Assembly (NCBI RefSeq): GCF_022538055.1
Contig: NZ_JAKZAM010000003.1
Coordinates: 1-64,000, forward strand
Direction: 5' to 3'
Origin: Cognataquiflexum nitidum
GTDB lineage: Bacteria; Bacteroidota; Bacteroidia; Cytophagales; Cyclobacteriaceae
DNA: 64,000 bases
The translations under genes and the position numbers were made by a program. Positions within the stretch are counted from its first letter, which is position 1. Each line of letters begins with the position of its first letter. The notes beneath the pieces were generated by a model. That model had not been told where the DNA came from, ran no database searches, and saw only the letters and a program-made list of their open reading frames with translations. This document shows positions 44,681 to 53,623 of the stretch, piece after piece.

Positions 44681-45220
44681 ATGAAATATTTCAGATTATC
44701 AGCACTGACCCTTGCCGTAGCTTTGATGGCGGCAAGTTGCGAAACCAAAAAAGATGACCAATCAGACAAAATTGCTGCTTTGGAAGAAAAGCTTGCAAAA
44801 CTTGAAGCTGCACAGCCAGTGCCTAGCAATGTTACCACTGTTGCTGACGCTGACCCAAGTTCTTTAGGCCAATTTGGTTTTTCCGAAATGGAATACGACT
44901 TCGGTACCATCAACGAAGGAAAAGTGATAGAGCATATTTTCAAATTTACCAATGAAGGACAGGCGCCTTTGGTGATTTCCAACATCACCGCATCATGTGG
45001 CTGTACAAGCCCTGATTGGACCAAAACACCAGTCAAACCGGGTGAAGAAGGTTTTGTCAAAGTGGTATTTAATTCTACTGCCAAAACAGGAACCCAAGCT
45101 CCTACTGTAACCATTCAGGCCAATACAAATCCTAATGTGACAAGGTTGAGGTTGAAAGGAAATGTAACACCAAAGCTAGCAAGCGCAAACCCTAACCAAT
45201 TGGGTCCTGTAAAGAAATAA
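44681..45220 (+). CDS. DUF1573 domain lipoprotein
   Basis: 179-residue lipoprotein with lipobox MAASC (Cys20), a short coiled-coil linker (DKIAALEEKLAKLEA), and a DUF1573 domain that starts MEYDFGTINEGKVIEHIFKF and includes ITASCGCTSPDW. DUF1573 is an immunoglobulin-like fold common in Bacteroidota, of unknown role. It is probably periplasmic-facing and lies directly before yajC, an arrangement conserved in the phylum, which hints at a link with secretion. Confidence 0.87.
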   Translation: MKYFRLSALTLAVALMAASCETKKDDQSDKIAALEEKLAKLEAAQPVPSNVTTVADADPSSLGQFGFSEMEYDFGTINEGKVIEHIFKFTNEGQAPLVISNITASCGCTSPDWTKTPVKPGEEGFVKVVFNSTAKTGTQAPTVTIQANTNPNVTRLRLKGNVTPKLASANPNQLGPVKK

Positions 45221-45223
45221 TCT

Positions 45224-45538
45224 ATGAACAAGCAGATTTTATTGCAGTCCTTTATGAGTACTGAGATCATGGGACAAGTTTTCCTTTTCGGATCCATCAT
45301 TCTGATCATGTATTTCTTCATGATCAGACCGCAACAGAAAAAACAAAAAGAGACTAAAAACTTTCTTGATTCAATCAAAAAAGGAGATACAGCAGTCACA
45401 ATCGGAGGGATACATGGAAAAATTTATTCCATTGAAGGAGATACCGTAACCTTGGAATTGGATAAAGGAATGAAGTTGAAGGTTGAAAAATCTGCGATTT
45501 CAGCTGATTTTACCAAAAAAGCCACAGGAATCAAATAA
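45224..45538 (+). CDS. yajC: Preprotein translocase subunit YajC
   Basis: 104-residue single-span membrane protein, accessory subunit of the Sec translocon with SecDF. The membrane segment GQVFLFGSIILIMYFFMIRP is followed by QQKKQKETKNFLDSIKKGD and the IGGIHGKIYSIEGDTVTLEL core, all diagnostic for YajC. It is 3 bp downstream of the DUF1573 gene and 8 bp before the YbbR-like gene, in one operon. Confidence 0.95.
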   Translation: MNKQILLQSFMSTEIMGQVFLFGSIILIMYFFMIRPQQKKQKETKNFLDSIKKGDTAVTIGGIHGKIYSIEGDTVTLELDKGMKLKVEKSAISADFTKKATGIK

Positions 45539-45546
45539 AACTCAAC

Positions 45547-46518
45547 TTGGCCAAGCTTACGAAACTCCTCACGAATCTTAATCCACAAAAGATTGCAAAC
45601 ATGAAAGTGGCGGCGCTGTGTTTTTTAGCAGCCGCCACTTTTTGGGTTTTAAATGCACTCAACAAAGACAATTACAATACTGTCGTGGATTATCCCATCG
45701 AAATTGTTTTCGATGATACGGAGTTTATGCCAGTTGAAAAACTTCCTGAAAGAATCAAAATTGAGATCAACGGTAACGGTTGGGATTTATTGAGAAAGTA
45801 TTTCAAAATCAATGAAAGTCCATTTTTGATCGAAATCAATAACCCCTCCACAAAAAATTATATCCTGACATCCGAACTTAGGAGAACTCTTGCCGAAAAC
45901 CTTACACCCTCGGTTTTGGTGTCGATGGTCACAGATACGGTCAAATTCAACATTGATAAAGTAGTGACAAGGAAAGTCAAAATTGAAATTGACACTACTG
46001 CTACCACCCTAGCACAGAATTTCAGACTTGGAAGTGCCATTGGTATTGATCCGCCCTTTGTAGATATAAAGGGACCAACTTCTGTCCTTCAGGAATTGGA
46101 TGGGATCTTAAAAGTGAAATTGGAGGAAGATAAAATCAACAAAGATTTCAACAAACTTATCCCACTTGTTTTGCCATCGGCTTATACTGATTACCTCACA
46201 TTGGAAGAAGAAAGTGTTCAAGTCAAATTTGAGGTGTACCAAATGCTCGAAGGAAACAAAAGGCTGAAAATCCAAATGCTCAACTTTCCAAAAAATGTCA
46301 GTCTTGCACAAGAACCTGCTAATATCATCATGTCATATTTCATTGATGAAAGGAAAGTCGGAGAGCTAAGCAAATATGAATTCGAAGCAGTTTTAAATTA
46401 TAGCACCCGTGACCGGGAAGACAGTACTATCTTCGTCGAGGTAAGACCAAAACCGGCATTTTTAGAAAAAATCAAATTTGAACCCGAGGTTTTGAAACTT
46501 AAGTATGACGTACCATAA
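45547..46518 (+). CDS. YbbR-like (CdaR-type) domain protein
   Basis: 323-residue membrane-anchored protein. One N-terminal membrane segment (VAALCFLAAATFWVLNAL) is followed by YbbR-like beta repeats (DYPIEIVFDDTEFMPVEKLP). In Firmicutes the related CdaR controls a diadenylate cyclase; whether this holds here is unknown. The frame begins at a TTG (45547); the first ATG is at 45601, just at the membrane segment. I keep the TTG start because the basic residues before the helix are typical of the family. The 3' end overlaps coaE by 14 bp. Confidence 0.75.
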   Translation: MAKLTKLLTNLNPQKIANMKVAALCFLAAATFWVLNALNKDNYNTVVDYPIEIVFDDTEFMPVEKLPERIKIEINGNGWDLLRKYFKINESPFLIEINNPSTKNYILTSELRRTLAENLTPSVLVSMVTDTVKFNIDKVVTRKVKIEIDTTATTLAQNFRLGSAIGIDPPFVDIKGPTSVLQELDGILKVKLEEDKINKDFNKLIPLVLPSAYTDYLTLEEESVQVKFEVYQMLEGNKRLKIQMLNFPKNVSLAQEPANIIMSYFIDERKVGELSKYEFEAVLNYSTRDREDSTIFVEVRPKPAFLEKIKFEPEVLKLKYDVP

Positions 46519-47107
46519 GCCTTTGTTGGTAGGAATCACAGGAGGAATCGGCTCAGGAAAATCTACTGCTGCCAAGATTTTTTCAATTTTGGGAATCCCC
46601 GTTTATTATGCAGATGACAGGGCCAAGTGGCTCATGGCCAATAATGAGGATTTAAAAAAAGAGATAAAAGATAACTTTGGACAGGAAAGTTATTCCGAGA
46701 CAGGAGTACTCGACAGGGCATTTTTGGCATCACAGGTTTTTTCGGATGAAAAAAAAGTAAAAACCATCAATGGACTTGTACATCCTGCTGTCAAAGTTGA
46801 TTTTGAAAAATGGGCAAATGCCCAAAATACTCCCTATGTACTCAAGGAGGCGGCTTTACTTTTTGAAACCGGGTCTTACAAAGACCTTGACAAGGTCATC
46901 ACTGTATCTTCTCCTATCCGAATCCGCATTTCCAGGGTATTGATGCGCGATCCACATCGGAATGAAAAACAGGTAAACGACATTATTGACAAGCAGCTCC
47001 CTGATGAAGAAAAGAACAAATTGGCAGATTTCGTTATCAAAAATACCGACAACAAAATGCTGATACCCCAGATTCTGGAAATCCACAGAAAACTTTTGAA
47101 TCTTTGA
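46505..47107 (+). CDS. coaE: Dephospho-CoA kinase
   Basis: Phosphorylates the 3' hydroxyl of dephospho-CoA, the last step of CoA synthesis. The 200-residue protein has the P-loop GITGGIGSGKSTAAK near the N-terminus, YYADDRAK (catalytic Asp region), LVHPAV and a lid segment RDPHRNEKQVNDIIDKQ. All are standard for CoaE. Overlap with the YbbR-like gene indicates coupling in the nusB-to-coaE operon, of which it is the last member. Confidence 0.95.
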   Translation: MTYHKPLLVGITGGIGSGKSTAAKIFSILGIPVYYADDRAKWLMANNEDLKKEIKDNFGQESYSETGVLDRAFLASQVFSDEKKVKTINGLVHPAVKVDFEKWANAQNTPYVLKEAALLFETGSYKDLDKVITVSSPIRIRISRVLMRDPHRNEKQVNDIIDKQLPDEEKNKLADFVIKNTDNKMLIPQILEIHRKLLNL

Positions 47108-47120
47108 TTTTTAAACCGAT

Positions 47121-47363
47121 TCAGACAGACAACTGAATCTGATCGAGATAGAATTTCATGCGGGTATGCTGGTGGTCCAAAAAATCAATTTTGTCAATCT
47201 TATCCAACTTATGGTTATAAAAAACCTCTATGTATTCATCTTCAAGAAGATAGAGGTTTACTTTATGTGTATAATATCGAATTCCTACCACAAATGTCCC
47301 TTCTGTATAAAGCATGTGGATCTTTTTGTGAAGCGGTAATATGTTGAAATCTTCTTTACTCAT
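47121..47363 (-). CDS. Small conserved hypothetical protein
   Basis: 80-residue cytosolic protein, MSKEDFNILPLHKKIHMLYT at the N-terminus and a beta-rich middle (VVGIRYYTHKVNLYLLED). It resembles small conserved proteins of Bacteroidota but no function is known to me. Its start overlaps the stop of the upstream TPR lipoprotein gene by 8 bp, so the two are probably translated from one message. It converges with coaE. Confidence 0.75.
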   Translation of the reverse strand: MSKEDFNILPLHKKIHMLYTEGTFVVGIRYYTHKVNLYLLEDEYIEVFYNHKLDKIDKIDFLDHQHTRMKFYLDQIQLSV

Positions 47364-48330
47364 TTTTCAGTGCAGCCAATTCCATTTCAGAGGCAATATA
47401 GCCAAAAGCGGACCAATATCCCGACGCGATGACATTTTCAAAAATGGATTTTGCTTTTACTGTATCACCTTTTGACAAGTAATAATTGCCCAATCCATAT
47501 CCCTGGGTGACATATTGCAGCTTTTGATCTTCCGATGCGGCGTCCACATCCATCAGGTCTTCAGGTTTTAACTGCCCCTTATACATCAATATCCTTTTGA
47601 AGTAGGCATCATTTTCCACTATCGTCATATTGGTATTTACGGCTTTGATTAGGCTTTGGGCCTCTTTGGTTTTTCCCAATTTGACCAAAGTCATATAGTA
47701 CCAATCCAATGTGGCCACGATCAGGTCATCATTGTCGGACACTTCAAGGCACTTTTGGTAAGCCTCCAGAGCTTTTTCCCAATCTCTTTTTAAGTAGTAA
47801 GCCAATCCCAAATGGTACCATACGTTAAATTGTCCATTGGAAAGCGGAATATTCTGCTTGTTGGGCATCCCGTCCAGTTCGATCTGTAGGGGAAGGTTTT
47901 CCATCAGTTCCGCTGCTTTCAAAAAATCAAGAATCGCAGGATCAAATTCCCGAATTGAAATAAACCTATGCCCTCTATGCCGCAGTGGTTCAAAATTTTC
48001 AGGAAACTGTTTGGCGGCCTTGCTGAAAGTCCGGATGGCTAGGTCATACCTTCCAAGATATGCTTCTCGCCTGCCTATCCAAATCAGATTTTCAAGACTT
48101 GGATCTTCCCCATACAATTTTTCAGCCTCTGTCAATTTCTTGATTTGACCGATTTGAGAAGAGGTATCAATGTCAGTATACAAGGAATCTCCAAGAAGGC
48201 CAATCCCTTGAAAAACTTTCGATTCCAGGACAATTTGATTGTCCGGGATCTTCGTTTGGCTTTCAATATTGTCCCTGCAACCAATAAACAACAGCGGAAC
48301 TATTCCGAAAAAAAGAATTTTTTTTAACAT
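47356..48330 (-). CDS. TPR-repeat lipoprotein
   Basis: 324-residue lipoprotein (signal ending LFIGC, Cys18) with several tetratricopeptide repeats: RREAYLGRYDLAIRTFSKAA, HRGHRFISIREFDPAILDFL and YYLKRDWEKALEAYQKCLE. It should form a superhelical protein-binding scaffold in the periplasm. Co-transcribed with the small downstream gene. The partner is unknown. Confidence 0.82.
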   Translation of the reverse strand: MLKKILFFGIVPLLFIGCRDNIESQTKIPDNQIVLESKVFQGIGLLGDSLYTDIDTSSQIGQIKKLTEAEKLYGEDPSLENLIWIGRREAYLGRYDLAIRTFSKAAKQFPENFEPLRHRGHRFISIREFDPAILDFLKAAELMENLPLQIELDGMPNKQNIPLSNGQFNVWYHLGLAYYLKRDWEKALEAYQKCLEVSDNDDLIVATLDWYYMTLVKLGKTKEAQSLIKAVNTNMTIVENDAYFKRILMYKGQLKPEDLMDVDAASEDQKLQYVTQGYGLGNYYLSKGDTVKAKSIFENVIASGYWSAFGYIASEMELAALKNE

Positions 48331-48413
48331 CAGAATAAAATTTTTAAGACCTATAAATCTTTGAAAGACTAAAATTGGAATGTATTATTGAATTTAAAAT
48401 ATTTCGGTTACAA

Positions 48414-48908
48414 ATGAGTAGAAATTCAAGAGAAAAATTAAGCTTCTTTTCACATCAAATATTACCGTTACTTTTTTGCCTGGTACTTCTTGGAGCTTGC
48501 TCGTCCAGTAAAAATCTCAGGAAACAGAATGTGAACAAAGTCGTCGAAACGGCGAGAAGCTACCGTGGCACTCCTTACCGCTATGGTGGTACTACTAGGT
48601 CCGGGATGGATTGCTCAGCTTTGGTCTACCATTCTTTCTACAGTGTGGGAATAAATATGCCACGGACTTCAGAAGCACAAAGCAAAGAAGGGAAAAAAGT
48701 ACCTGGTAATAGCCTTGAAAAGGGGGACCTTATTTTTTTTGCGACGGGGAAGAAAAAAAAGCAGGTAACCCATGCCGGAATAGTCACGGACACGTCAAAG
48801 GGAAATATCATTTTTATCCATTCCTCCACTTCCCTAGGGGTCACAGAGGATAATCTAAATCAAGCTTATTGGTCCAAAGCGTTTTTGTTTGGGAGGAGGA
48901 TTTTCTAG
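48414..48908 (+). CDS. NlpC/P60 (C40) family cell-wall hydrolase lipoprotein
   Basis: 164-residue endopeptidase, likely cleaving peptidoglycan stem peptides. Lipobox LLGAC (Cys29). The catalytic triad is Cys67 in SGMDCSALV, His in VTHAGIV and a polar third residue (IHSSTS). PYRYGGTTRSG precedes the Cys as usual. The ATG at 48414 (MSRNSREKLS) is preferred over 48375 because it gives a proper lipoprotein signal. It is similar to the Spr/YafL group. It diverges from the TPR lipoprotein gene across about 80 bp. Confidence 0.9.
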   Translation: MSRNSREKLSFFSHQILPLLFCLVLLGACSSSKNLRKQNVNKVVETARSYRGTPYRYGGTTRSGMDCSALVYHSFYSVGINMPRTSEAQSKEGKKVPGNSLEKGDLIFFATGKKKKQVTHAGIVTDTSKGNIIFIHSSTSLGVTEDNLNQAYWSKAFLFGRRIF

Positions 48909-48923
48909 TTGGTTATTTGGTAA

Positions 48924-48976
48924 GTGGTTGTTGAGTTGTAATTGTTGTAGTGGTTGTAATTGTTGTTGTAGTTGTC
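48924..48976 (+). repeat. GTTGTA simple repeat
   Basis: Low-complexity run built from GTTGT and GTTGTA words downstream of the NlpC/P60 gene. Non-coding. Confidence 0.6.
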
Positions 48977-49100
48977 TGCTTCGCGATATCATATCATAAC
49001 CAAACAGTGTCTAGGTCTCCCTTTTTATTTCAATTTATTTCAACCGTATTTCCACTTTATTTCAATCTTATGTCTCTCGCTTCTCGTCTTGTCTATAAAC

Positions 49101-49132
49101 AAAAAACACAGGCCCCATTCCTGGAACCTGTG
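49101..49132 (-). terminator. Terminator of the heme operon
   Basis: On the minus strand CACAGG (49132-49127) pairs with CCTGTG (49112-49107) around a 14-base loop with extra pairing, then six T follow. It lies about 30 bp after the hmuY stop and would end the operon. Confidence 0.7.
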
Positions 49133-49162
49133 GTGGCTATATAAATAAAATAACTATTTAAT

Positions 49163-50227
49163 TTATCCGGCTTTCACCAATGCATATTCAAATGATGGTC
49201 TGCCTCTTTCACCATCCTTGGTCAATGACAAAAATCTAACCTTATAATGATTCCCGTTGACATCTTTCAGAATATAATACCTGTCAATTCGTATAGACGG
49301 AGCAGAATTGGGGCCTCCACCTCCACGCCAACTGGATCCAATAGTAAGTCTGTTATCCGAATTTAGGGTCAATGAGGCAATATTTTGTTCTGTAAAATTA
49401 TCGTAAGCGATATCCGATTCCAAAACCTGAACCACACTGACACCACCATAAATATTGTGGTAGACAAGGTCCTGGAAGAAATAAGCCAATGTTCCATTTA
49501 CTGCTTGACCAAAAGGTATTACCGATGTCCCCGCTGTCCATACAAAATCCCAATTTTGTTTTTCGGGTTCTACCGATACGACTCCTTCCTCAAAAGAAAA
49601 GTAAACCAAGTTGAGATTTGGATTCTTAGTGATTTCTACAGAAGTGAAAGTAGTGGCAGTGATATCAGCATGCTGCAAGACATATTTTCCGTCTTTACGG
49701 AGAAGCCTGATTTTTTTCCAAGGTCTTGCTTCTGTTCCGCTGCTACCCCTGTTAAGAATATAGACTTTATTTTCACCATCCGTAGCACTTACAGGTTTGA
49801 TTACAGGATTGGAGAGTGGATTCTGAGCATTATCCGCATAAAGGATGCTTCTGAGGTTTGTAAAGGTGAGTTCAAGCTCTCCGGAAGTTCTGAGAGGCGC
49901 TGCTAGGGCTTCACCGACGGTATTGATATCTGAACTTGTCGTTTCATAAGCCAAGGCTCCCGTGGTACCATTGATCAAAACCTTGAAATCCGATCCTGTA
50001 TGGAATGCCAAGTCCCATTTTTTTCTTCCCACTGCGAGCTGTTCCTCTTTCCGAAGGTTGACAAAGACCATATTTGGAAAGGTGGCTCCACCTCCGTTGA
50101 TTTCTATAAATCCTTCTTCGGCAGGAGGAAGTTCTACTATAGGGTCTTCTTTTGGTCCGCAGGAAATCATTCCCACTGCCAGCACCAAAGCCGTGAATCC
50201 GAGCATAGGTAATTTTAATCTGTTCAT
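49163..50227 (-). CDS. hmuY: HmuY family heme-binding lipoprotein
   Basis: 354-residue surface or periplasmic lipoprotein (lipobox GMISC, Cys23). The HmuY domain is recognised by the segments NLRKEEQLAVGRKKWDLAFH and LINGTTGALAYETTSSDINT, with a second similar stretch KQNWDFVWTAGTSVIPFGQ. HmuY of Porphyromonas captures heme and hands it to a TonB-dependent receptor. This protein is longer than that HmuY. It is the last gene of the operon, 23 bp after the receptor gene. Heme ligands cannot be named with certainty. Confidence 0.87.
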   Translation of the reverse strand: MNRLKLPMLGFTALVLAVGMISCGPKEDPIVELPPAEEGFIEINGGGATFPNMVFVNLRKEEQLAVGRKKWDLAFHTGSDFKVLINGTTGALAYETTSSDINTVGEALAAPLRTSGELELTFTNLRSILYADNAQNPLSNPVIKPVSATDGENKVYILNRGSSGTEARPWKKIRLLRKDGKYVLQHADITATTFTSVEITKNPNLNLVYFSFEEGVVSVEPEKQNWDFVWTAGTSVIPFGQAVNGTLAYFFQDLVYHNIYGGVSVVQVLESDIAYDNFTEQNIASLTLNSDNRLTIGSSWRGGGGPNSAPSIRIDRYYILKDVNGNHYKVRFLSLTKDGERGRPSFEYALVKAG

Positions 50228-50250
50228 ATTAATTGTGATTTTGTGATTGT

Positions 50251-52527
50251 TTATTTTGATAATTGGTAAGTCAATCCTAGGAAGTAAGAGCGTCCATATC
50301 CCATAGGCCTCTGAGGCCCTCCTCCATGTGCACTTCCGCCTGCGGAAGTACTGAGGATAGTAGTGACATCGAGGAGGTTTCTTGCGCCAAAATTTATGGA
50401 AAGGTTATCGCCAAGCTGTTTTCTGAAAGTCAGGTCCATCCAGTGGAAACCCTCTAACCTGATTTCTCTTGGCACTTGGTTACCATTGCCATCTGTGGCC
50501 ATTTCAAATCCCGGCAATGCCCCTGTCCACTTGTAAAATAGATTGACATGGGTTTCTATTACGGAAATGAGGTAAGTAAGCGTGGTGTTGATTTCTGTGG
50601 TGAAAAGCATTTCAGGAATCGTTGTCTGTTCTGCAGAAAGCATATTGTACCTACCGATTCTGGAAATCCCTATTTCACCGCTGAAGTTGTGGTGAATAAA
50701 TGACTGATTGAGCATCAGTCCTGCTGTACGGTAAGAATCAAGATTAAACAAGGTGGTGATCCTCGGATCCGCAGGATCTATTCCAAAAGAAATCTTGTCA
50801 GAGACATCGTTATAAAACCCACTCAAGACAGTTTTTTTGAAAAAACCTCCTTGATTTTCTTCTTGTTGAAAATTCAGTGATCCGTTAAAGCTATGGGAAG
50901 TTTCAGCCCTGAGATTGGGATTGCCCATGATGGAGTGGCTTGCATCAAAGAAATCAAAATACAGTTCCCTGATAGAAGGTGCCCTGAATCCTCTTGCATA
51001 GGACAACCTCAAATCCAGAACTGGTGACAGGACAAATTTGGTATTCAGAGACGGTATCACAGGAGGTGCCTGATAGGCAGAATTATAGGCTTTTCGGATT
51101 CCCGGACGAATTTTGATTCTGTCAGAAGGAGACCACTCCCCTGTCAGGAATGCCGCATAATCCTGAATACCTTCATTTTCACTGATTCTTTCGCCTGAGC
51201 CTCTTTCGGTATTGATGTCTATACCTGGTTGGAGGCTAAGTTTGGGGGACAACAGCCATTGCCCGATCATTCTCCAGGTGAATCCCTGATAGGCAATACC
51301 TGCCTGAGACCCGGGTGCTGCAGAGAGATTTGTTTCATTCGTCCGAACATTGGTTACCCATGTCTCCGTCTCTCTTCGATAATCTGTATAAGCCCCCTGC
51401 CAAGAAAGCTTGAAGGTCGGTGTCCAATCCCATTTACCATTAAGGCGATGCATCCAACGGGTGGTAATAAAATTTCTGTCAATAACTTCCAGCCTGTTTT
51501 CCGGTCCAAAAGAGCTAATGGTTTCACTTAATATGTCCAAAGCATAATCTATGTCAAAACCCTTGACGCTCGTTCCCACAAAGAAATTTCCCATATCCTG
51601 ATCTCTAGGAAGCCATTCAAATTGTCTTCCAGAGTGATTGCCTTTCCAACCCCCGAATCTGTTTTGAGTAAATCCTCCCCCGATTTTCCATGGTTTTTCA
51701 AATGTGTAAGTACCGGATACATTTCTGATATGATTGCCGGCACCGGCCATAGGACTGTAAGATTGTCCCACAGTTTCTTCCTGAAGGCGTGTCTGAATAG
51801 AATAACCTGATCGTTGTTTTGGGTTTTTAGTAATGATATTGATCACTCCTGCTAAAGCATCCGCACCATAAACTACCGACATAGGGCCTTCAATGATTTC
51901 GATTTTCTCTATGGTATTGATGTCAATCTGATTGATATTGACTTCATTGGAAACCCCCTGCCTTCCCACTATGGGTACGCCGTCAAGGAGGATTTTCACA
52001 TTCTGTCCTGACATTCCCATCATTTCAAGATTGCTCGTACCTAAGGCATTATCTTGGGAAAAGCGGATTCCGAGTTCTGTATTGAGGACTTCCTGAATGT
52101 TGTTGGCAGCTCGGTTTTGAATAGTAAGTTTATCGATAGACCTGACTTGATAGACAGAATTTTTAACTGTTTCCATCCCAAAATTACCCGTCACCACCAC
52201 CTCGCTGAGTTCAGATACAGCCTCTTTCATCTCGATCCTGATAACACCATCTTTCTGATTGATACTATAGTCTACCGTTTCAAATCCCAAGGCTGAGATT
52301 TTGATATTCTGATTTTGAGGTTGAGACTCAAATGTAAATGCACCTTCGGCATCAGCCACAGTACCTTTCCCATCAGAGAAGATCACTGATGCAAAAGGAA
52401 CAGGCCTACCCTTTTGATCTACCACAAGGCCTTTGACCTCTTCACTTGCGAATACAGGATTGGCAGAAAAGAGAAAAGCCAATAGGAAAATCCAGTTCTT
52501 AATTTTATTTAGATCAATTCTATTCAT
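50251..52527 (-). CDS. hmuR: TonB-dependent heme receptor
   Basis: 758-residue outer-membrane receptor. Signal peptide about 1-27 (ends NPVFAS), a carboxypeptidase-regulatory-like domain (VKGLVVDQKGRPVPFASVIF), plug (LTIQNRAANNIQEVLNTELG; MMGMSGQNVKILLDGVPIVG) and a barrel. The heme-receptor signature is present: GFRAPSIRELY (FRAP box) and, shortly after, GNPNL, with a His between them (DASHSIMGNPNL). This pattern is typical of HemR/HmuR-type heme importers. Placement between hmuS and hmuY agrees. The gene is preceded by a strong hairpin at 52542-52567. Confidence 0.93.
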   Translation of the reverse strand: MNRIDLNKIKNWIFLLAFLFSANPVFASEEVKGLVVDQKGRPVPFASVIFSDGKGTVADAEGAFTFESQPQNQNIKISALGFETVDYSINQKDGVIRIEMKEAVSELSEVVVTGNFGMETVKNSVYQVRSIDKLTIQNRAANNIQEVLNTELGIRFSQDNALGTSNLEMMGMSGQNVKILLDGVPIVGRQGVSNEVNINQIDINTIEKIEIIEGPMSVVYGADALAGVINIITKNPKQRSGYSIQTRLQEETVGQSYSPMAGAGNHIRNVSGTYTFEKPWKIGGGFTQNRFGGWKGNHSGRQFEWLPRDQDMGNFFVGTSVKGFDIDYALDILSETISSFGPENRLEVIDRNFITTRWMHRLNGKWDWTPTFKLSWQGAYTDYRRETETWVTNVRTNETNLSAAPGSQAGIAYQGFTWRMIGQWLLSPKLSLQPGIDINTERGSGERISENEGIQDYAAFLTGEWSPSDRIKIRPGIRKAYNSAYQAPPVIPSLNTKFVLSPVLDLRLSYARGFRAPSIRELYFDFFDASHSIMGNPNLRAETSHSFNGSLNFQQEENQGGFFKKTVLSGFYNDVSDKISFGIDPADPRITTLFNLDSYRTAGLMLNQSFIHHNFSGEIGISRIGRYNMLSAEQTTIPEMLFTTEINTTLTYLISVIETHVNLFYKWTGALPGFEMATDGNGNQVPREIRLEGFHWMDLTFRKQLGDNLSINFGARNLLDVTTILSTSAGGSAHGGGPQRPMGYGRSYFLGLTYQLSK

Positions 52528-52541
52528 TATAAGAAAATTTT

Positions 52542-52567
52542 TTCGGCGGGGATTTCACCCCGCCGAA
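52542..52567. other. Strong intercistronic hairpin in the heme operon
   Basis: TTCGGCGGGG (52542-52551) and CCCCGCCGAA (52558-52567) form a perfect 10-bp GC-rich stem with a six-base loop, between the hmuS stop and the hmuR start. On the minus strand it is followed by A residues and then four T, so it is a weak terminator at most. It may stabilise or partly terminate the message. Confidence 0.7.
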
Positions 52568-52573
52568 GGGGTG

Positions 52574-53620
52574 TTATAAGCGATCAATAAGCTGCTTCCA
52601 AGTATCCAATTGTGGGATTCCAGGTTTTCTCAATCCAAAAAACTGAGCAATCATTTCACCTTCTTTGTCAAAAAGCTCCAAAGCGGAAACCAAGCCATCC
52701 GAGGTGTTTTTGTGCACCACAAAGGCGGAGTCGATGATGTCTTCATTCAGATGCATATTAAAATCAGGATCCATGACATTGAGCCAATTACCCATCTGAC
52801 GGATAGTTCTCACCTTCCCCTGATGGATCTGTATATTGCCTTTGTTTCCGGCAAAAATCATGATCGGCATTTTTTCTGCTGAAGCAGTCTCTACTATTTT
52901 CCTCGCAGAAAGCCTATCCACTTCGTAGGCCCATTTGTCATTGATCCACTTTACGGCATCAAGTCGATGAACATTGTACTTTCTCAGCATGCCAAAAAAA
53001 TCATGGGTATCCTTCATATTTTCCCAATCATGGGTAAAAGATTCCAGGTCAATTTCCTTGGCAAATTCAGGTTTGGGAAAGGCCTCTATTTCCAATTCCA
53101 TACTTTGCTCTTCGCTCGTGAAATCAATCAGGATTTGGTCATAGGCATCTTGATTGCTTTTTTCTTGTAGGAAAATTTTCAAGACAGCGTCGCCAGCTTT
53201 GTCAAAAAACTGGAAGGATCTCATCTCTCCCCTTGGAGTATGGTTGGTAACAGCAAATCCAAATTTCCATGCGCTGAAAAATATCCGCTGCTCAATAGGA
53301 CCGATTACAGTGGCTACCTGATTGGGAGCCTGTCCCATTAAGTCTATTTTCTGAAAGTTACCTTTATGCTCCAAGACACATCCTTCGTTTCGGGTCAATG
53401 CCATGACTTTACCGAGACCTTTACAGGCAAGGATGAGCTCTGCAAAGTTTTGATTGAGCCGTATAGCATCTGAACCAATAGTGGAAGCGATCAACTCCGC
53501 TTCAGAAACACCCAACTTGTGAGCGGCATCTCTTGCCCGTAATTGAGGCTGTTGTTTTTTAAGGTCTTCCCATGCTTCTTTCAAGGGAGCTACTGAGGAA
53601 AATTGCATCGTGGATTCCAT
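52574..53620 (-). CDS. hmuS: HemS/ChuS-type cytoplasmic heme-handling protein
   Basis: 348-residue protein of the hemin-degrading factor family (HemS, ChuS, HmuS). Two repeated structural halves are visible: each has a segment of the type MALTRNEGCVLEHKGNFQ and IMIFAGNKGNIQIHQGKVRT. The N-terminal LRARDAAHKLGVSEAELIAS is diagnostic. Members bind heme and transfer or degrade it to release iron. No signal peptide, so cytosolic. It sits between the ABC ATPase and the receptor gene, 3 bp after the ATPase stop. Confidence 0.92.
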   Translation of the reverse strand: MESTMQFSSVAPLKEAWEDLKKQQPQLRARDAAHKLGVSEAELIASTIGSDAIRLNQNFAELILACKGLGKVMALTRNEGCVLEHKGNFQKIDLMGQAPNQVATVIGPIEQRIFFSAWKFGFAVTNHTPRGEMRSFQFFDKAGDAVLKIFLQEKSNQDAYDQILIDFTSEEQSMELEIEAFPKPEFAKEIDLESFTHDWENMKDTHDFFGMLRKYNVHRLDAVKWINDKWAYEVDRLSARKIVETASAEKMPIMIFAGNKGNIQIHQGKVRTIRQMGNWLNVMDPDFNMHLNEDIIDSAFVVHKNTSDGLVSALELFDKEGEMIAQFFGLRKPGIPQLDTWKQLIDRL

Positions 53621-53623
53621 AGT

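Noticed and set aside
48950..49144. 64-codon open frame after the NlpC/P60 gene
   Set aside because: Its first part is only the translation of the GTTGTA simple repeat (poly Val), so it is not credible as a gene.
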